From Dolomedes plantarius (lineage: Eukaryota; Arthropoda; Arachnida; Araneae; Dolomedidae), in NCBI GenBank assembly GCA_907164885.2, contig OU015499.1:149425149-149489148 (forward strand): a stretch of 64,000 nt of DNA, given 5' to 3'. Below are positions 1-9,700 of this stretch, one piece after another (position 1 is the first letter of the stretch; the number at the start of each line of letters is the position of its first letter). Position numbers and translations under genes: made by a program. The notes under the pieces are model-generated. The model did no database searches. It saw nothing but the letters and a program-made list of their open reading frames with translations, and was not told where the DNA came from.

Positions 1-214
1 GATTTCAGCTATATTCGGTATTTCATCATAAAAAAGCTGAAAAAAATAAAAATAAATAAAAAGAATAATTTTAAAAAATAATAATTTAAAAAAATAAAAA
101 TAAAAATATAATAAAGGAAAATAAAATAATAATTAAATAATTAAAAAAATAATAAAATAAAAGCTCAAAATAAAAAAGCCTTAAAAAAAAAGCCGAAATA
201 ACAGGTCTAGCAAA
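1..214. other. A/T-rich low-complexity DNA
   Basis: Runs of A and AATAA-type words with no open frame or recognisable element. It may be the tail of the tRNA-like repeat that follows, because that repeat lies on the minus strand and its 3' end would point here. Confidence 0.6.
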
Positions 215-335
215 ATTTACATAACTCTGTATTCGAACCCGGATCCAGAGCATGATACTTTCCAAACTGGCGCCCTTCAGAACGCGCCACGATTATACGG
301 TGTTCTAGTGGGTAAAGTGAAACATATTCGCTATT
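215..335 (-). repeat. tRNA-derived SINE-like repeat
   Basis: Read on the minus strand there is an A-box-like TGGCGCGTTCTGAAGG followed about 45 bases later by a B-box GGGTTCGAATAC, the two internal RNA polymerase III promoter blocks of tRNAs. An A-rich stretch follows on the same strand. No acceptor-stem pairing or clean cloverleaf is visible, so this is a tRNA-derived retroposon or tRNA relic, not a functional tRNA gene. Confidence 0.42.
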
Positions 336-817
336 GGAAATTTGTTGTGGGCTGGTGATTATACATGTTAGAGGAGTTTTTAGTCAGAAATAAGTTAGCA
401 GGATAGAAGCTTAGTCTTTAGCTCTTCAATAGATACAAAGATATAGGCGAGGAGGATTGCAGTAGCGATTAAAAAAGATCTCGTGTCACTTAACGTGGTT
501 GATTCGAATTTTCCATCGCGTGTCGAGAGTATCAATATGCCGTTGGATCTGATCCATTTTAGAGTATAAAATCTGACTTGAAAGATTATTATTTTCATTT
601 ATTATTCTGGTTTAATACATGACTTGAAACTTTTTGATTTTATTTATTTTTATTTTTTCGCTCGCTGTTTGCTAACTAAACCTAACGTGGACGCCATTAT
701 CTAGAGGGGTGATTTCACGAACTGTGAAAGCTTCCATTTACCGGACGCACCCCCTTATAAATTGTTGGTTTTTTATTAATTAATTAAAAATATAAAAACA
801 TATTCTATCGGATCAAA

Positions 818-935
818 TTGTGAATCTAAACCATTCTCGAATCAACTAAATTGCACACACAAAATTTCATAAAAATCAGTTCAGTCGTTTAGGAGGAGTT
901 CAGTTACATACACACGGACAGAAGAGATATATATA
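818..935 (+). repeat. 3' tail of an RTE-like non-LTR element
   Basis: The phrase AAAATTTCATAAAAATCAGT, then TCAGTCGTTTAGGAGGAGTT and a run of ACATACACACGGACAGA, is the kind of 3' terminus seen on RTE-type LINEs in many arthropods, which end in short repeats. Here the end runs directly into a (TA)n tract. No coding part is present. Assignment is by resemblance only. Confidence 0.4.
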
Positions 936-947
936 TAAGATATATAT

Positions 948-997
<50 letters not shown>

Positions 998-1046
998 GTA
1001 TATATATACATACATATATATGTATATATATGTACATTTATATATA
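930..1046. repeat. (TA)n microsatellite with interruptions
   Basis: Alternating TA with a few CA and GTA interruptions. It ends at the TA dinucleotide (1045-1046) that was the target of the Tigger insertion. Confidence 0.9.
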
Positions 1047-2479
1047 CAGTAGACGCTCGTTAATTCGAACTCGGTTAATTCGAACTTTCGGTTAGTTCGA
1101 ACAAATCCAAAGCCCCAAAAAACTTGTATTGGAGTTAATGTTAAAAATATCTCATTAATTCGAACTAAATTTTTATCAATTCGGTTAATTCGAACTAAAA
1201 ATTTGACAAAAAAATTTTCTTTTTCCTCAATTAACGGAGAAAATACACGCTGTATTTATTATTTTGTGTGTCAAAATCACCTGTATTTTTTTTCTATGTA
1301 AAGAGGCAGATGCCAGCATTCCTAGACTACTGCATTTCCGCTAAACGTTAGTGGCTATTGTCCTTATCAGTGCTTAACGGACAAAGCGATTTTCCGTTAT
1401 TTGTATGGATTTTCTTAGAATTTCAGAAAAACCGGTCTTTACTACAGATTCTAGGGAACTGCGTTAGTTATGCCTGCAGTGCAGACAAGTTAATGTGATC
1501 TAGTTTTTATTCCTCAGTGTGTGATGTGAAAGTGTAAAAATTCAGGATGTCTACGCGTGGAAAATACAAAACCCGAATTTTGGAGACAAAGGTAGAAATT
1601 TTAAAGAGAGTAGAGAATGGCGAATGTAAAACAAAGTTAGCAGCTGACTATGGAATTTTAAAAAAAATCTTGTCAACTTATTTGAAAAACAAGTAGTTAA
1701 TTTTAGATTCATGGTAAAAATCAAAATTTGCTAGAGGAAGGAAACGCATGAGAAATGCATCCCAAGAATATCATGAAAAAGCTCTACTGCTATGGTTCCA
1801 GGATGTTAGATCTCGAAATTTTCCGATAAATGGACCCCTAGTGCTGACGAAGGCTGATGAATTGGCAAGTCGAATGGGTATTGAAGATTTTAAATGGAGT
1901 GATGGATGGCTTTCTCGATTTAAGTCAAGGCACAATATTTCTTATCAAACTGTATGTGGCCAAAGCTCTCATGTAAACGAAGACGTATGCACAAATTTCG
2001 GTAGGAAACTGCCAGGGCTTTTCTTTACTTACCTGCCGAAAGATATTTTTAATCCGGCCATAATGGACAAAGCCATAAGCTATTAAAACTCTGAAAGCAT
2101 TTATTCAGATGAAACCTTCCTCTGAAAATGAATTGAAATGTTTACTTCAAATCCAGAAGATGGCTGAACAATGTAGGCATCATAAACAAAACCAAACATC
2201 CACTTTACAGTTTTTCCCCAAAGTGTAATTCGTATTTTTAATTAAAGTTTACTTTCTACTGCATATCTTCTGCTTCATTTTATGATTAAGGCAAGTCTGT
2301 ATTGCTTTTTAATATGTTAATTTTAGATAACATAGTATAATATATTTTCTGGGGTTATACATACTAGGAGATTTTTCTTCTTCAGTGATACACTTTTAAA
2401 GTTATATATTTTCTCTTAAAATCGGATAATTTGAACTTTTTCCGAGAACCTTTGAGTTCGAATTAACGAGCGTCCTCTG
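1047..2479 (+). mobile_element. Internally deleted Tigger (pogo-type) DNA transposon
   Basis: The left end CAGTAGACGCTCGTTAATTC and the reverse complement of the right end, CAGAGGACGCTCGTTAATTC, form terminal inverted repeats of at least 24 bp with two mismatches. TA dinucleotides flank both ends (1045-1046 and 2480-2481), the target duplication expected for the Tc1/mariner/pogo superfamily. The GTTAATTCGAAC word is repeated just inside each end. The element lies within a long TA tract, so its target was effectively a microsatellite. Its interior keeps the DNA-binding part and the extreme C-terminus of a Tigger transposase but not the catalytic domain, so it could move only with enzyme supplied in trans. 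Confidence 0.9.
1547..2228 (+). pseudogene. Tigger transposase remnant lacking the DDE domain
   Basis: Three pieces are visible. From 1547 a 49-codon frame encodes a CENP-B/psq-like helix-turn-helix start (MSTRGKYKTRILETK...). After a stop at 1694-1696 the frame from 1748 encodes a Tc5-type second DNA-binding domain with FKWSDGWLSRFKSRH. It reaches LPKDIFN, the motif that in intact Tigger proteins leads into ADETGLFY and the first catalytic Asp. Here it jumps to IMDKAIS and, after a one-base shift, to a tail ending LQFFPKV-stop at 2226-2228, which corresponds to the extreme C-terminus (compare LFEFFKT in the other Tigger at 45.7 kb). All three catalytic acidic residues are therefore missing. 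Confidence 0.85.
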
Positions 2480-2832
<353 letters not shown>

Positions 2833-2836
<4 letters not shown>

Positions 2837-3290
2837 ACATGGGAGACAGACACTGGCCCAATAGATATCTAATCTCCCATGCTATGGTGAGAAGGTGCTG
2901 TTAATAGAGTAAAACTCACTCCATACTCAAGTACGACAATCCCGGCTTCTTACGGAAAAACTTTATTAAGAGGAGAGTACGTTTGCCCAAGGCAGTTACA
3001 TTATCCGAAAAGCGCACATGTATGATGATCAGACGGCTTATATAAACTTTGTCATGTGATCATGATAGTGATTAGGGATTTGCTGTTGTCGATAAGTCAC
3101 ATGTGGTTTTATGTAATCTGCGCAGAGCCTATATGAAATCTTGGGTGACGCCACGCAGGTTTGAAAAAGGAAGCCATTTAATATTTTCCCTCGAGGTTAT
3201 TAGAACTTAGAATCAAAAGCGAAATTTAGCTCGTACGCCCAAGGGAATTTAGAATAATGTTAGATTTTAAAATGGTATGGGGTTTTTAAT
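2833..3290 (-). mobile_element. Probable solo LTR (minus strand)
   Basis: On the minus strand this stretch has the layout of an LTR: a TATA box TTTATATAAGCC (plus 3037-3048), a polyadenylation signal AATAAAG about 75 bases downstream (plus 2961-2967), and an end in ATGTTACA at 2833 abutting the TA tract. The other boundary, near 3290, is not clear. No primer-binding site follows because the neighbour is (TA)n, so it would be a solo LTR. Family unknown. Confidence 0.45.
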
Positions 3291-3291
3291 G

Positions 3292-3292
<1 letters not shown>

Positions 3293-3336
<44 letters not shown>

Positions 3337-3398
3337 TACATATATATATATATTTATATATATATAATATATTATATATATTATAATATATATATACA
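3293..3398. repeat. (TA)n microsatellite
   Basis: TA repeat with a TGCACATACA interruption. It lies at the 3' end of the minus-strand tRNA-derived repeat and may be its tail. Confidence 0.9.
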
Positions 3399-3522
3399 GC
3401 GCTATTCCCAGAATGAGTGGGAATAGAAACGGCCAGCGCGGGGGATTGTGCGGGGATTTGAACCAGGGACCTCTCGCTCCGTAGTGCGGTAGTCCGATGC
3501 GATAACCTTTCAGCCACAGAGT
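3399..3522 (-). repeat. tRNA-derived SINE
   Basis: On the minus strand an A box TGGCTGAAAGGTTATCGCAT is followed, about 45 bases on, by the B box GGTTCAAATCC, with flanks reading GAGAGGTCCCTGGTTCAAAT. The sequence continues into a GC-rich body and then the TA tail, as in a polymerase III retroposon. The open frames crossing it are frame shadows of this repeat. Confidence 0.6.
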
Positions 3523-3529
3523 CCTTGAG

Positions 3530-3626
3530 AAAAAGCTCTTATGAAGGGGGCAAAACGATTTTTCGTTACGTGGCGATTCTTGCCAGTTCACTCTACTGTA
3601 AGCCGCGTAAAAGAACTTCGTTCCAA
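3530..3626 (+). repeat. Left member of a ~95-bp direct repeat
   Basis: Contains AGTTCACTCTACTGTAAGCC followed by GCGTAAAAGAACTTCGTTCC, found again in the same orientation at about 4836-4931 with a related upstream stretch (GGGCA-AACG-TTTTTC-TTACGTG). The pair brackets the OTU fragment. Confidence 0.75.
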
Positions 3627-4225
3627 TAATGCGGGCATATATTTTGATTGTATATTCTGGAAAATATGAATAAACAATCTAAATCTCCGTTTTCAAATTC
3701 ACTACTTAGTATACTTCTTGCACTAATTGGATTTTGACAAGCATTTAAGTAGGATGAATTATAAAGTTGCTGTTGAAGGACTGATGCAGATATTTGAAGA
3801 TGTAACATTCTTATGAGAGATGAAAAAAGGCAGTTCCCGTCGCCAGCAATGTCTATTTCGTGATGTAATAGGACGTTTGGCGTTGAACATTCATCATGTT
3901 CCTCATATGGGGCTTCTAATGATGGAAAACTTGGACTTAGTACTTGCTGATCTTCAATATTTATTGGTTGCTGAATTTGAAACTGACTATAGATTAATTC
4001 TTCACAGTTTGTATCATGGCGATGATTAGTTTCTTTATTATTTTCGATTAATACCGTCGGTAATGAATCTTCTCTCGATGATAGAACTGAGTCAGGTTCA
4101 ACACATTGCTTTTTTAATTTCAATTTATCTCTATATCTTTTAGCACCTTCAGCATTTTTTTCTAAAAAAGTAATATAATTTTTTATTGTTATTAAGGTTG
4201 TTCGGACAATACCAAGCAAGTCCAA
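3593..4225 (-). CDS. OTU-type cysteine protease fragment (element-encoded?)
   Basis: A 210-codon open frame. Residues 125-135 read DIAGDGNCLFS, the signature of the ovarian-tumour (OTU) protease family in which Asp129 and the nucleophile Cys132 belong to the active site. A basic EGAKRYRDKLKLKK segment lies at 26-39. The frame stops at 210, before any recognisable catalytic-His block, so the domain is truncated. The frame opens on TTG and continues upstream without ATG (KFTYFLDLL...), so the true start is not here. OTU domains occur in host deubiquitinases and in several animal mobile elements, including Helitrons and LTR elements. The direct repeats on both sides favour an element-derived fragment. 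Confidence 0.55.
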   Translation of the reverse strand: MDLLGIVRTTLITIKNYITFLEKNAEGAKRYRDKLKLKKQCVEPDSVLSSREDSLPTVLIENNKETNHRHDTNCEELIYSQFQIQQPINIEDQQVLSPSFPSLEAPYEEHDECSTPNVLLHHEIDIAGDGNCLFSSLIRMLHLQISASVLQQQLYNSSYLNACQNPISARSILSSEFENGDLDCLFIFSRIYNQNICPHYWNEVLLRGLQ

Positions 4226-4835
4226 AAAATATGTAAATTTTTCTTTATTAAAATTTTAAAAAAAAGTTATTAAAATTAAAAAAATTAATATATAAATTAA
4301 TTGTTTTATTAAAATTAAAAAATTTAATATATAAATTGTTTTTATTAAAATTAAAAATTTTAATATATAAATTAATTATTTTGATTTAGATGTTACCTAG
4401 CATAATTTTTAATCGGATTAATTTTATTATTTAATCACCAACAAAAATTAAATGATGACACAATATAAATCCCGTTGAATTAAAACAATAACAAACAAAA
4501 AAATAAGTTTAAATAATATTTACACGTGTTTAGAATTGAGGTTATACAGCTGACCGCGCACAATATTTGCTGCTCGAATCTCGATACTTGCACGAACACA
4601 CACACATACAACTGCAGTTTCTGTTTCTCGACTTTCCATTATAAAAATCAATAATGACACAATATAAATCCCGTATGAATTAAAACAATAACAAACAAAA
4701 TAAACATTGCCCAAACACAAGAATACCAGGCAATCACCCAATAAACCTGACAGCACCGCCGAAGCTTAAACTCGGGAACTGTCACACTCCAGACCAACCC
4801 GATAGCACCACGCCATCCCGATGATGCAAAAACCA
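4226..4835. other. AT-rich spacer with a duplicated ~55-bp segment
   Basis: No gene seen. TGACACAATATAAATCCCGT followed by GAATTAAAACAATAACAAAC occurs at about 4453-4498 and again at about 4651-4698, a local direct duplication about 200 bases apart. The second copy has two extra bases. Confidence 0.6.
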
Positions 4836-4931
4836 CTAAAAAAGAGAAAGAGAGGGCATAACGCTTTTTCCTTACGTGACAATTTCTGCCAGTTCACTCT
4901 ACTGTAAGCCGCGTAAAAGAACTTCGTTCCA
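4836..4931 (+). repeat. Right member of the ~95-bp direct repeat
   Basis: Carries the same AGTTCACTCTACTGTAAGCC and GCGTAAAAGAACTTCGTTCC words as 3530-3626, followed by an A-run. Whether the pair are LTR-like ends or two copies of one short repeat cannot be decided by eye. Confidence 0.75.
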
Positions 4932-5329
4932 AAAAAAAATAATGTTTTATGAATAATGAATCTTAGGTCTTAAAATTGTTACCACGATAGAAACGTGGCA
5001 TTGTCTTTGCCGCCGAGCAGAATTGCTTTTGAAGAGTAGAGTGCCTGGGTCTATTGACTTTAACTCCTGTCGCAAGATGTTTATTATCAATGTATGTGCT
5101 CAGTAGAAAAAATTAAGTTAAATTAAGAATAAAGTTACATGTTACGTTAAAATGAAAATTAAGTTTAAATCCTTCAAAAAATAGAAGGGTAAGGTAAATT
5201 TAGATATTAAAAATTTAAAAAGATAAAGAGTAGAATTAAAAATAATTTAAAGAGAATTAGTTGAAGTTAATTATAAAGATACGGAAAAAATGGCCCTCAG
5301 CAAACAAGATGGAAAGTTTGCATAATAAA

Positions 5330-5580
5330 AAGAAAAAAAGGCCCTGTGCAGGGTCATACAATTCGTAATGAGATGATTGCAGAGTTCCGCGGGGAGAGCT
5401 AAAAATATCAAGATAGGGAAATTTAGAAGATGCGACACCACCTGGGACCGAACCCACAACGTAGGGGTTACGAGGTCAGTCGCAGACCTCGTAAGGGTTG
5501 CCAGATTGATTTCAGTGAAAATAGCCAAACTGCTTCCTGAAATTAGCCAAACTCCGAAAATGACGAGTGGCGCCCTCTGG
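5330..5580 (-). repeat. tRNA-like SINE plus 'GTTGCCAGATT' repeat
   Basis: On the minus strand GTGGGTTCGGTCCCAGG resembles a B box, preceded by a GTCTGCGACTGACCTCGTAA segment at A-box distance. Next to it (5497-5560) GGTTGCCAGATT and repeated TAGCCAAACT words match a stretch at 14.58-14.69 kb. The intervals 4932-5329 and 5581-6010 are AT-rich with nothing recognised. Confidence 0.35.
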
Positions 5581-6010
5581 TGGTAACAAATGTAAGCTAT
5601 TTCTTACTTTCAATTTGTTTAGGTTTTCCTTACGTAAATAACGTACCATTTTATTTTGCTATTATATTTATATATTATAGGTAAACACTCTTTGAACAAA
5701 TTTCACATCTAAAAAATCAATGTAATAAAATTTGAAAAATGCAAATATTAGGCAAAAATAACGATATACATATTAAATCCAATATTACCATTTTTTAGCT
5801 ATGAATTACTAATTCATATTTTATGCAAAAAGAAAATTCTAAATTTAATGCAACAGCTCAAAAATTTATGGTTCTAGATAACAATTTAAACATATACAAT
5901 ACACAAAGGTATTTACCTCATGAAATGAAAAGTAATTTTATTTAGTGCCAACTGGGATGTAACATACTGAACAAAATCTTTAGAGTTTATTTATGAAAAG
6001 CTATATTAAT

Positions 6011-6403
6011 TGACCCGTTCTTACCAGCAGGTGGCGGGTCCGTGTTTTGATTATTGCCTTGGCCTTGGAGGTTTGGCATGTAGGAAAGAACTAGATCCAT
6101 GGTCATGTGTTTTTTTGTACTCTATTCTCTCTTTTAGGTTGGAAGTAGTCGCTTAAAAGTGCTATTCTAAAGAAAGCTTTTATAGCTGATGGTTGTAATA
6201 TTTTAGACAGTGGTGTAATTCGCCTCTGAATGTGCTAGTTTCTTCATGTAAATCTTAAGAATAAATGTTTTGTGATGTACAAAGACCATGATTTTGCCTG
6301 AATCCACACTGACTACAAAACAACGCCGGCGTAATCGAAAAGACCCGTCAGGTAAACTAAGATTTTAATTATAATTTCTAGTTTGGAATTTTGAGACGGG
6401 ACA
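6011..6403 (+). repeat. 5' LTR of BEL/Pao element
   Basis: 393 bp, TG...CA. Compared base by base with 12170-12562, only one substitution was found. An AATAAA lies at about 6260. Confidence 0.95.
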
Positions 6404-6408
6404 TTTTT

Positions 6409-6426
6409 TGGCGCCCAAACAGGGAC
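6409..6426 (+). promoter_or_regulatory. Primer-binding site, tRNA-Lys type
   Basis: TGGCGCCCAAACAGGGAC lies five bases after the LTR. It differs at one base from the well-known lysine-tRNA PBS TGGCGCCCGAACAGGGAC, so reverse transcription is probably primed by a lysine tRNA. Confidence 0.8.
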
Positions 6427-6735
6427 GCCGGTCTTGAAAGTTGTTTTGAAGTAAAATATTGATATCCTTTAACTGATTGGATAAATGAATGGAATATATT
6501 CTATATTTTTGAAGATGTTTATTTAAACAGTATTGAATTTTGAATAGATATATTCTATATTGAAGAAATGTTTTATAGTATTGAATAGAATTGTTTTCTA
6601 TAAGTAACGGTTTTTTTTAATAATCTGAAGTTAGTGAAGAATAATATTATCTTGTTTGAATTTGCAACGTTGTGTTTTCATTTAATAAACTTTCGATTTA
6701 TGAATATCTGTTGAAAGGGAAATTAGTCTTATGCT

Positions 6736-9700
6736 ATGGATCAGCTAATTAAATTGCGTGGCTCTTATCGAGGTACCTTTACAAAATTTGCAGAAAAGGT
6801 GAAGGACTTTTTGAAATCAGAAGCCATTGATCTTGATTCTTGCGCCGGATTTTTGGCACAGCTGCAAGAAAAATATTCTAAAATTGAATCCTTTGATGAG
6901 GAAATTCTTAACACTTTGCGGAGCGACAAGAATTGTACTCAGAAAATGTTGAATGATGAAATCGAAAGTGCTGATAATTATAGTGGTACATTTATTGACT
7001 TAAAAACGAAACTTGAACGACGATTGAATTCTTCAGGCGATTTGAATGGAACACATATTGAAAGCGAAGCAAATTCCAAAAGAAATTTTAAACTACCAAA
7101 AATTGAATTACAAAAGTTTGATGGTAATCTAAAGGATTGGCTTTCGTTTTGGGGGTTATTTGAAAAAATTCATAAAGATGCAAATATTTCGGAAGTAGAC
7201 AAATTTCAATATCTTCTCCAATCGACTCAAAAGGGTTCAAGAGCTAGGGAAGTGGTGGAATCTTTTCCTGTAACAGCTGAAAATTATCAACAGGCTGTTG
7301 AATGTTTACACACGCGTTTTGGCCGAGAAGACGTATTAGTTGAAGTTTATGTCAGGGAATTGTTAAGCCTTGTGCTTGGTAATACTTTAGGTCAGGAACA
7401 TAAACTACCGATTTCGAAACTTTACGACAGATTAGAGACACAATTAAGATCTCTAAAAATGCTTGGCGTCACCAGTGACAAGTATGCGTCTATGTTGTAC
7501 CCCTTAGTTGAATCCAGTCTACCAATTGAGCTTTTACGCATTTGGGAAAGACACTTAAATTCTGTTTCTCTTGGATCTAACGATAAAACTTTTAATAAAT
7601 TAGAAACATTGATGCAATTTCTACGTAATGAAATTCAAGGGGAAGAGAGAATTAATCTTGCTACAAGTGGCTTTGGGTTTGAAAACAAAACAAAGAAATC
7701 TTTTCAAAATAAGTCCAAATATTTTCCAAATCAAAATAAAGCTATCCCAACTGGTATGGAACTTTTAACCTCATCCCAAGGTAAACAGAGTAGAGAACAT
7801 GAGTGTGTATTCTGCGATAAGCCCCATCCCAGTGCGGAATGCAGAAAGGTAGTAAATTTTACTTATGAACAAAGAAAGCAAAGCCTTATGAACCGGGGAG
7901 GCTGCTTTAAATGCTTAAAATTGAACCATGTTTCTAGTTCGTGTAGAAGTAAATATAACTGCACGATTTGTGGAAAATCCCACCATAGTCTCCTCTGCAG
8001 AAATAATCAAAAATTCACTCCCAATACACAAGGTGTTAGGAGTGACAAAGCTACTTCCGTGCAAGACGAAACATTGGCTAATGTTTCTTCGACTCCAAGA
8101 GTTTTGTTGCCAACACTCGTTGTCGTTTTGAAGGGTGATAACAGGAGTTTGAAAATACGTGCAATAATCGATTCCGCATCCCACAGATCCTACCTGTTAG
8201 AAAGCACTGCGGAAAAGGTCGGCTACAAGTCGATGAGGAAGGAAAAATTGAAACATTCCTTATTTGGCGGTTCAAGCACGAATACTTGTGAACACAATGT
8301 CTATAAAGCTTACCTCTCTGATATCGGTGACAACTACCGCTGTAATTTTGATGTTCTTAACCAGACTACAATTTGTCAAACTATGCCACCTAGCACACAA
8401 CTGTGTGAAGATGATTTGTCCGATATGGGGATACGTTTAGAAGATTGCCTTGAGCCTTGGCCCATAGAACTTCTCATGGGTGCAGATGTGGCCGGTAAGC
8501 TAATGACAGGGAAATTGAAAAGACTTAAATCTGGTCTTACAGCTGTGGAAACAAAGTTAGGTTGGACGGTCTTGGGTCGTACAAAGGGACATTCGGAGCA
8601 GACTGAAAACCTTGTAGTTACTTCGATGTTAGCTACAGATGTACGAATTGCAGACCTGTGGGAATTAGATAGCCTTGGTATCAGAGATCCTGCCGAAAAA
8701 CAATCCCAATTAGAACTTGAAGAGGCATCTGGAAAACATTTTGAAAAGACCCTAAGCAGAGATGGTGATGGCCGATACGTGGTCTCATTGCCATGGATAG
8801 AGGGACACCAAGTTCTCTCAGATAATAAGGTTGTTGCTGAGCGAAGACTGAAATCAACTGTGAATGCTCTAAAAAATAAGGGCTTAATTGAAGATTATGA
8901 AGAAGTCTTTAATGAATGGCTTGGTGAAAAAATAATCGAAGAAGTGAAACCCGATGAGTTAGAGAAGACAAATTGTCATTACCTGCCACATAGAGCAGTC
9001 ATCAAGGAGCATTCGACGACGAGAATTCGACCTGTTTTCGATGCTTCCGCGAAAGAAAAGGGTAGCTTCTCACTTAATGATTGTCTAACTAAAGGCCCAA
9101 ACTACATCAAGTTAATTCCGAGTGTTTTGAATAAGTTTCGTTTGAACAAGTACGGAGTGATTGCAGACATCCGGAAAGCTTTTTTGCAAATTGGAATAAA
9201 TGAAGCGGATTGCGACTTTCTCAGATTTCTGTGGTGGGAGAATGGTGATCCTAACAAAATGAAAATTTTCAGACATCGCCGAGTAGTTTTTGGGGTGAAC
9301 TCCAGTCCATTCCTTTTAGGAGCTACCCTGAACTACCATTTAAGTAATGTTCCTGTTTACTTGCAAGAGACAGCTACCAAACTGAAGATGTCTATGTACG
9401 TGGATAACTGCGTTACGAGTTGCGACTCAGAAGAAGAAATGATTAATTTTATTAAAGAATCAAAAGAGATCATGTCATCAGCATGTTTTGATCTCAGGGG
9501 TTGGATGGTTAATGGTCTGCAACCAGAAACATCAGAAACTCTAGAAGAAACTGTCTCTGTTCTAGGATTAAATTGGAATGTTTCGGAGGATACTCTATAC
9601 TGCGATCCGAAATTTAGTGATTACGAAGATGTAAATTTGAGCAAGAGAATTATTCTGTCTTTAGCTAGTCAGATATTCGATCCGATAGGTTTTCTTTGTC

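Noticed and set aside
3260..3591. 85- and 99-codon frames on the minus strand
   Set aside because: They cross a tRNA-derived repeat and a TA tail; the protein text is a shadow of the repeat.
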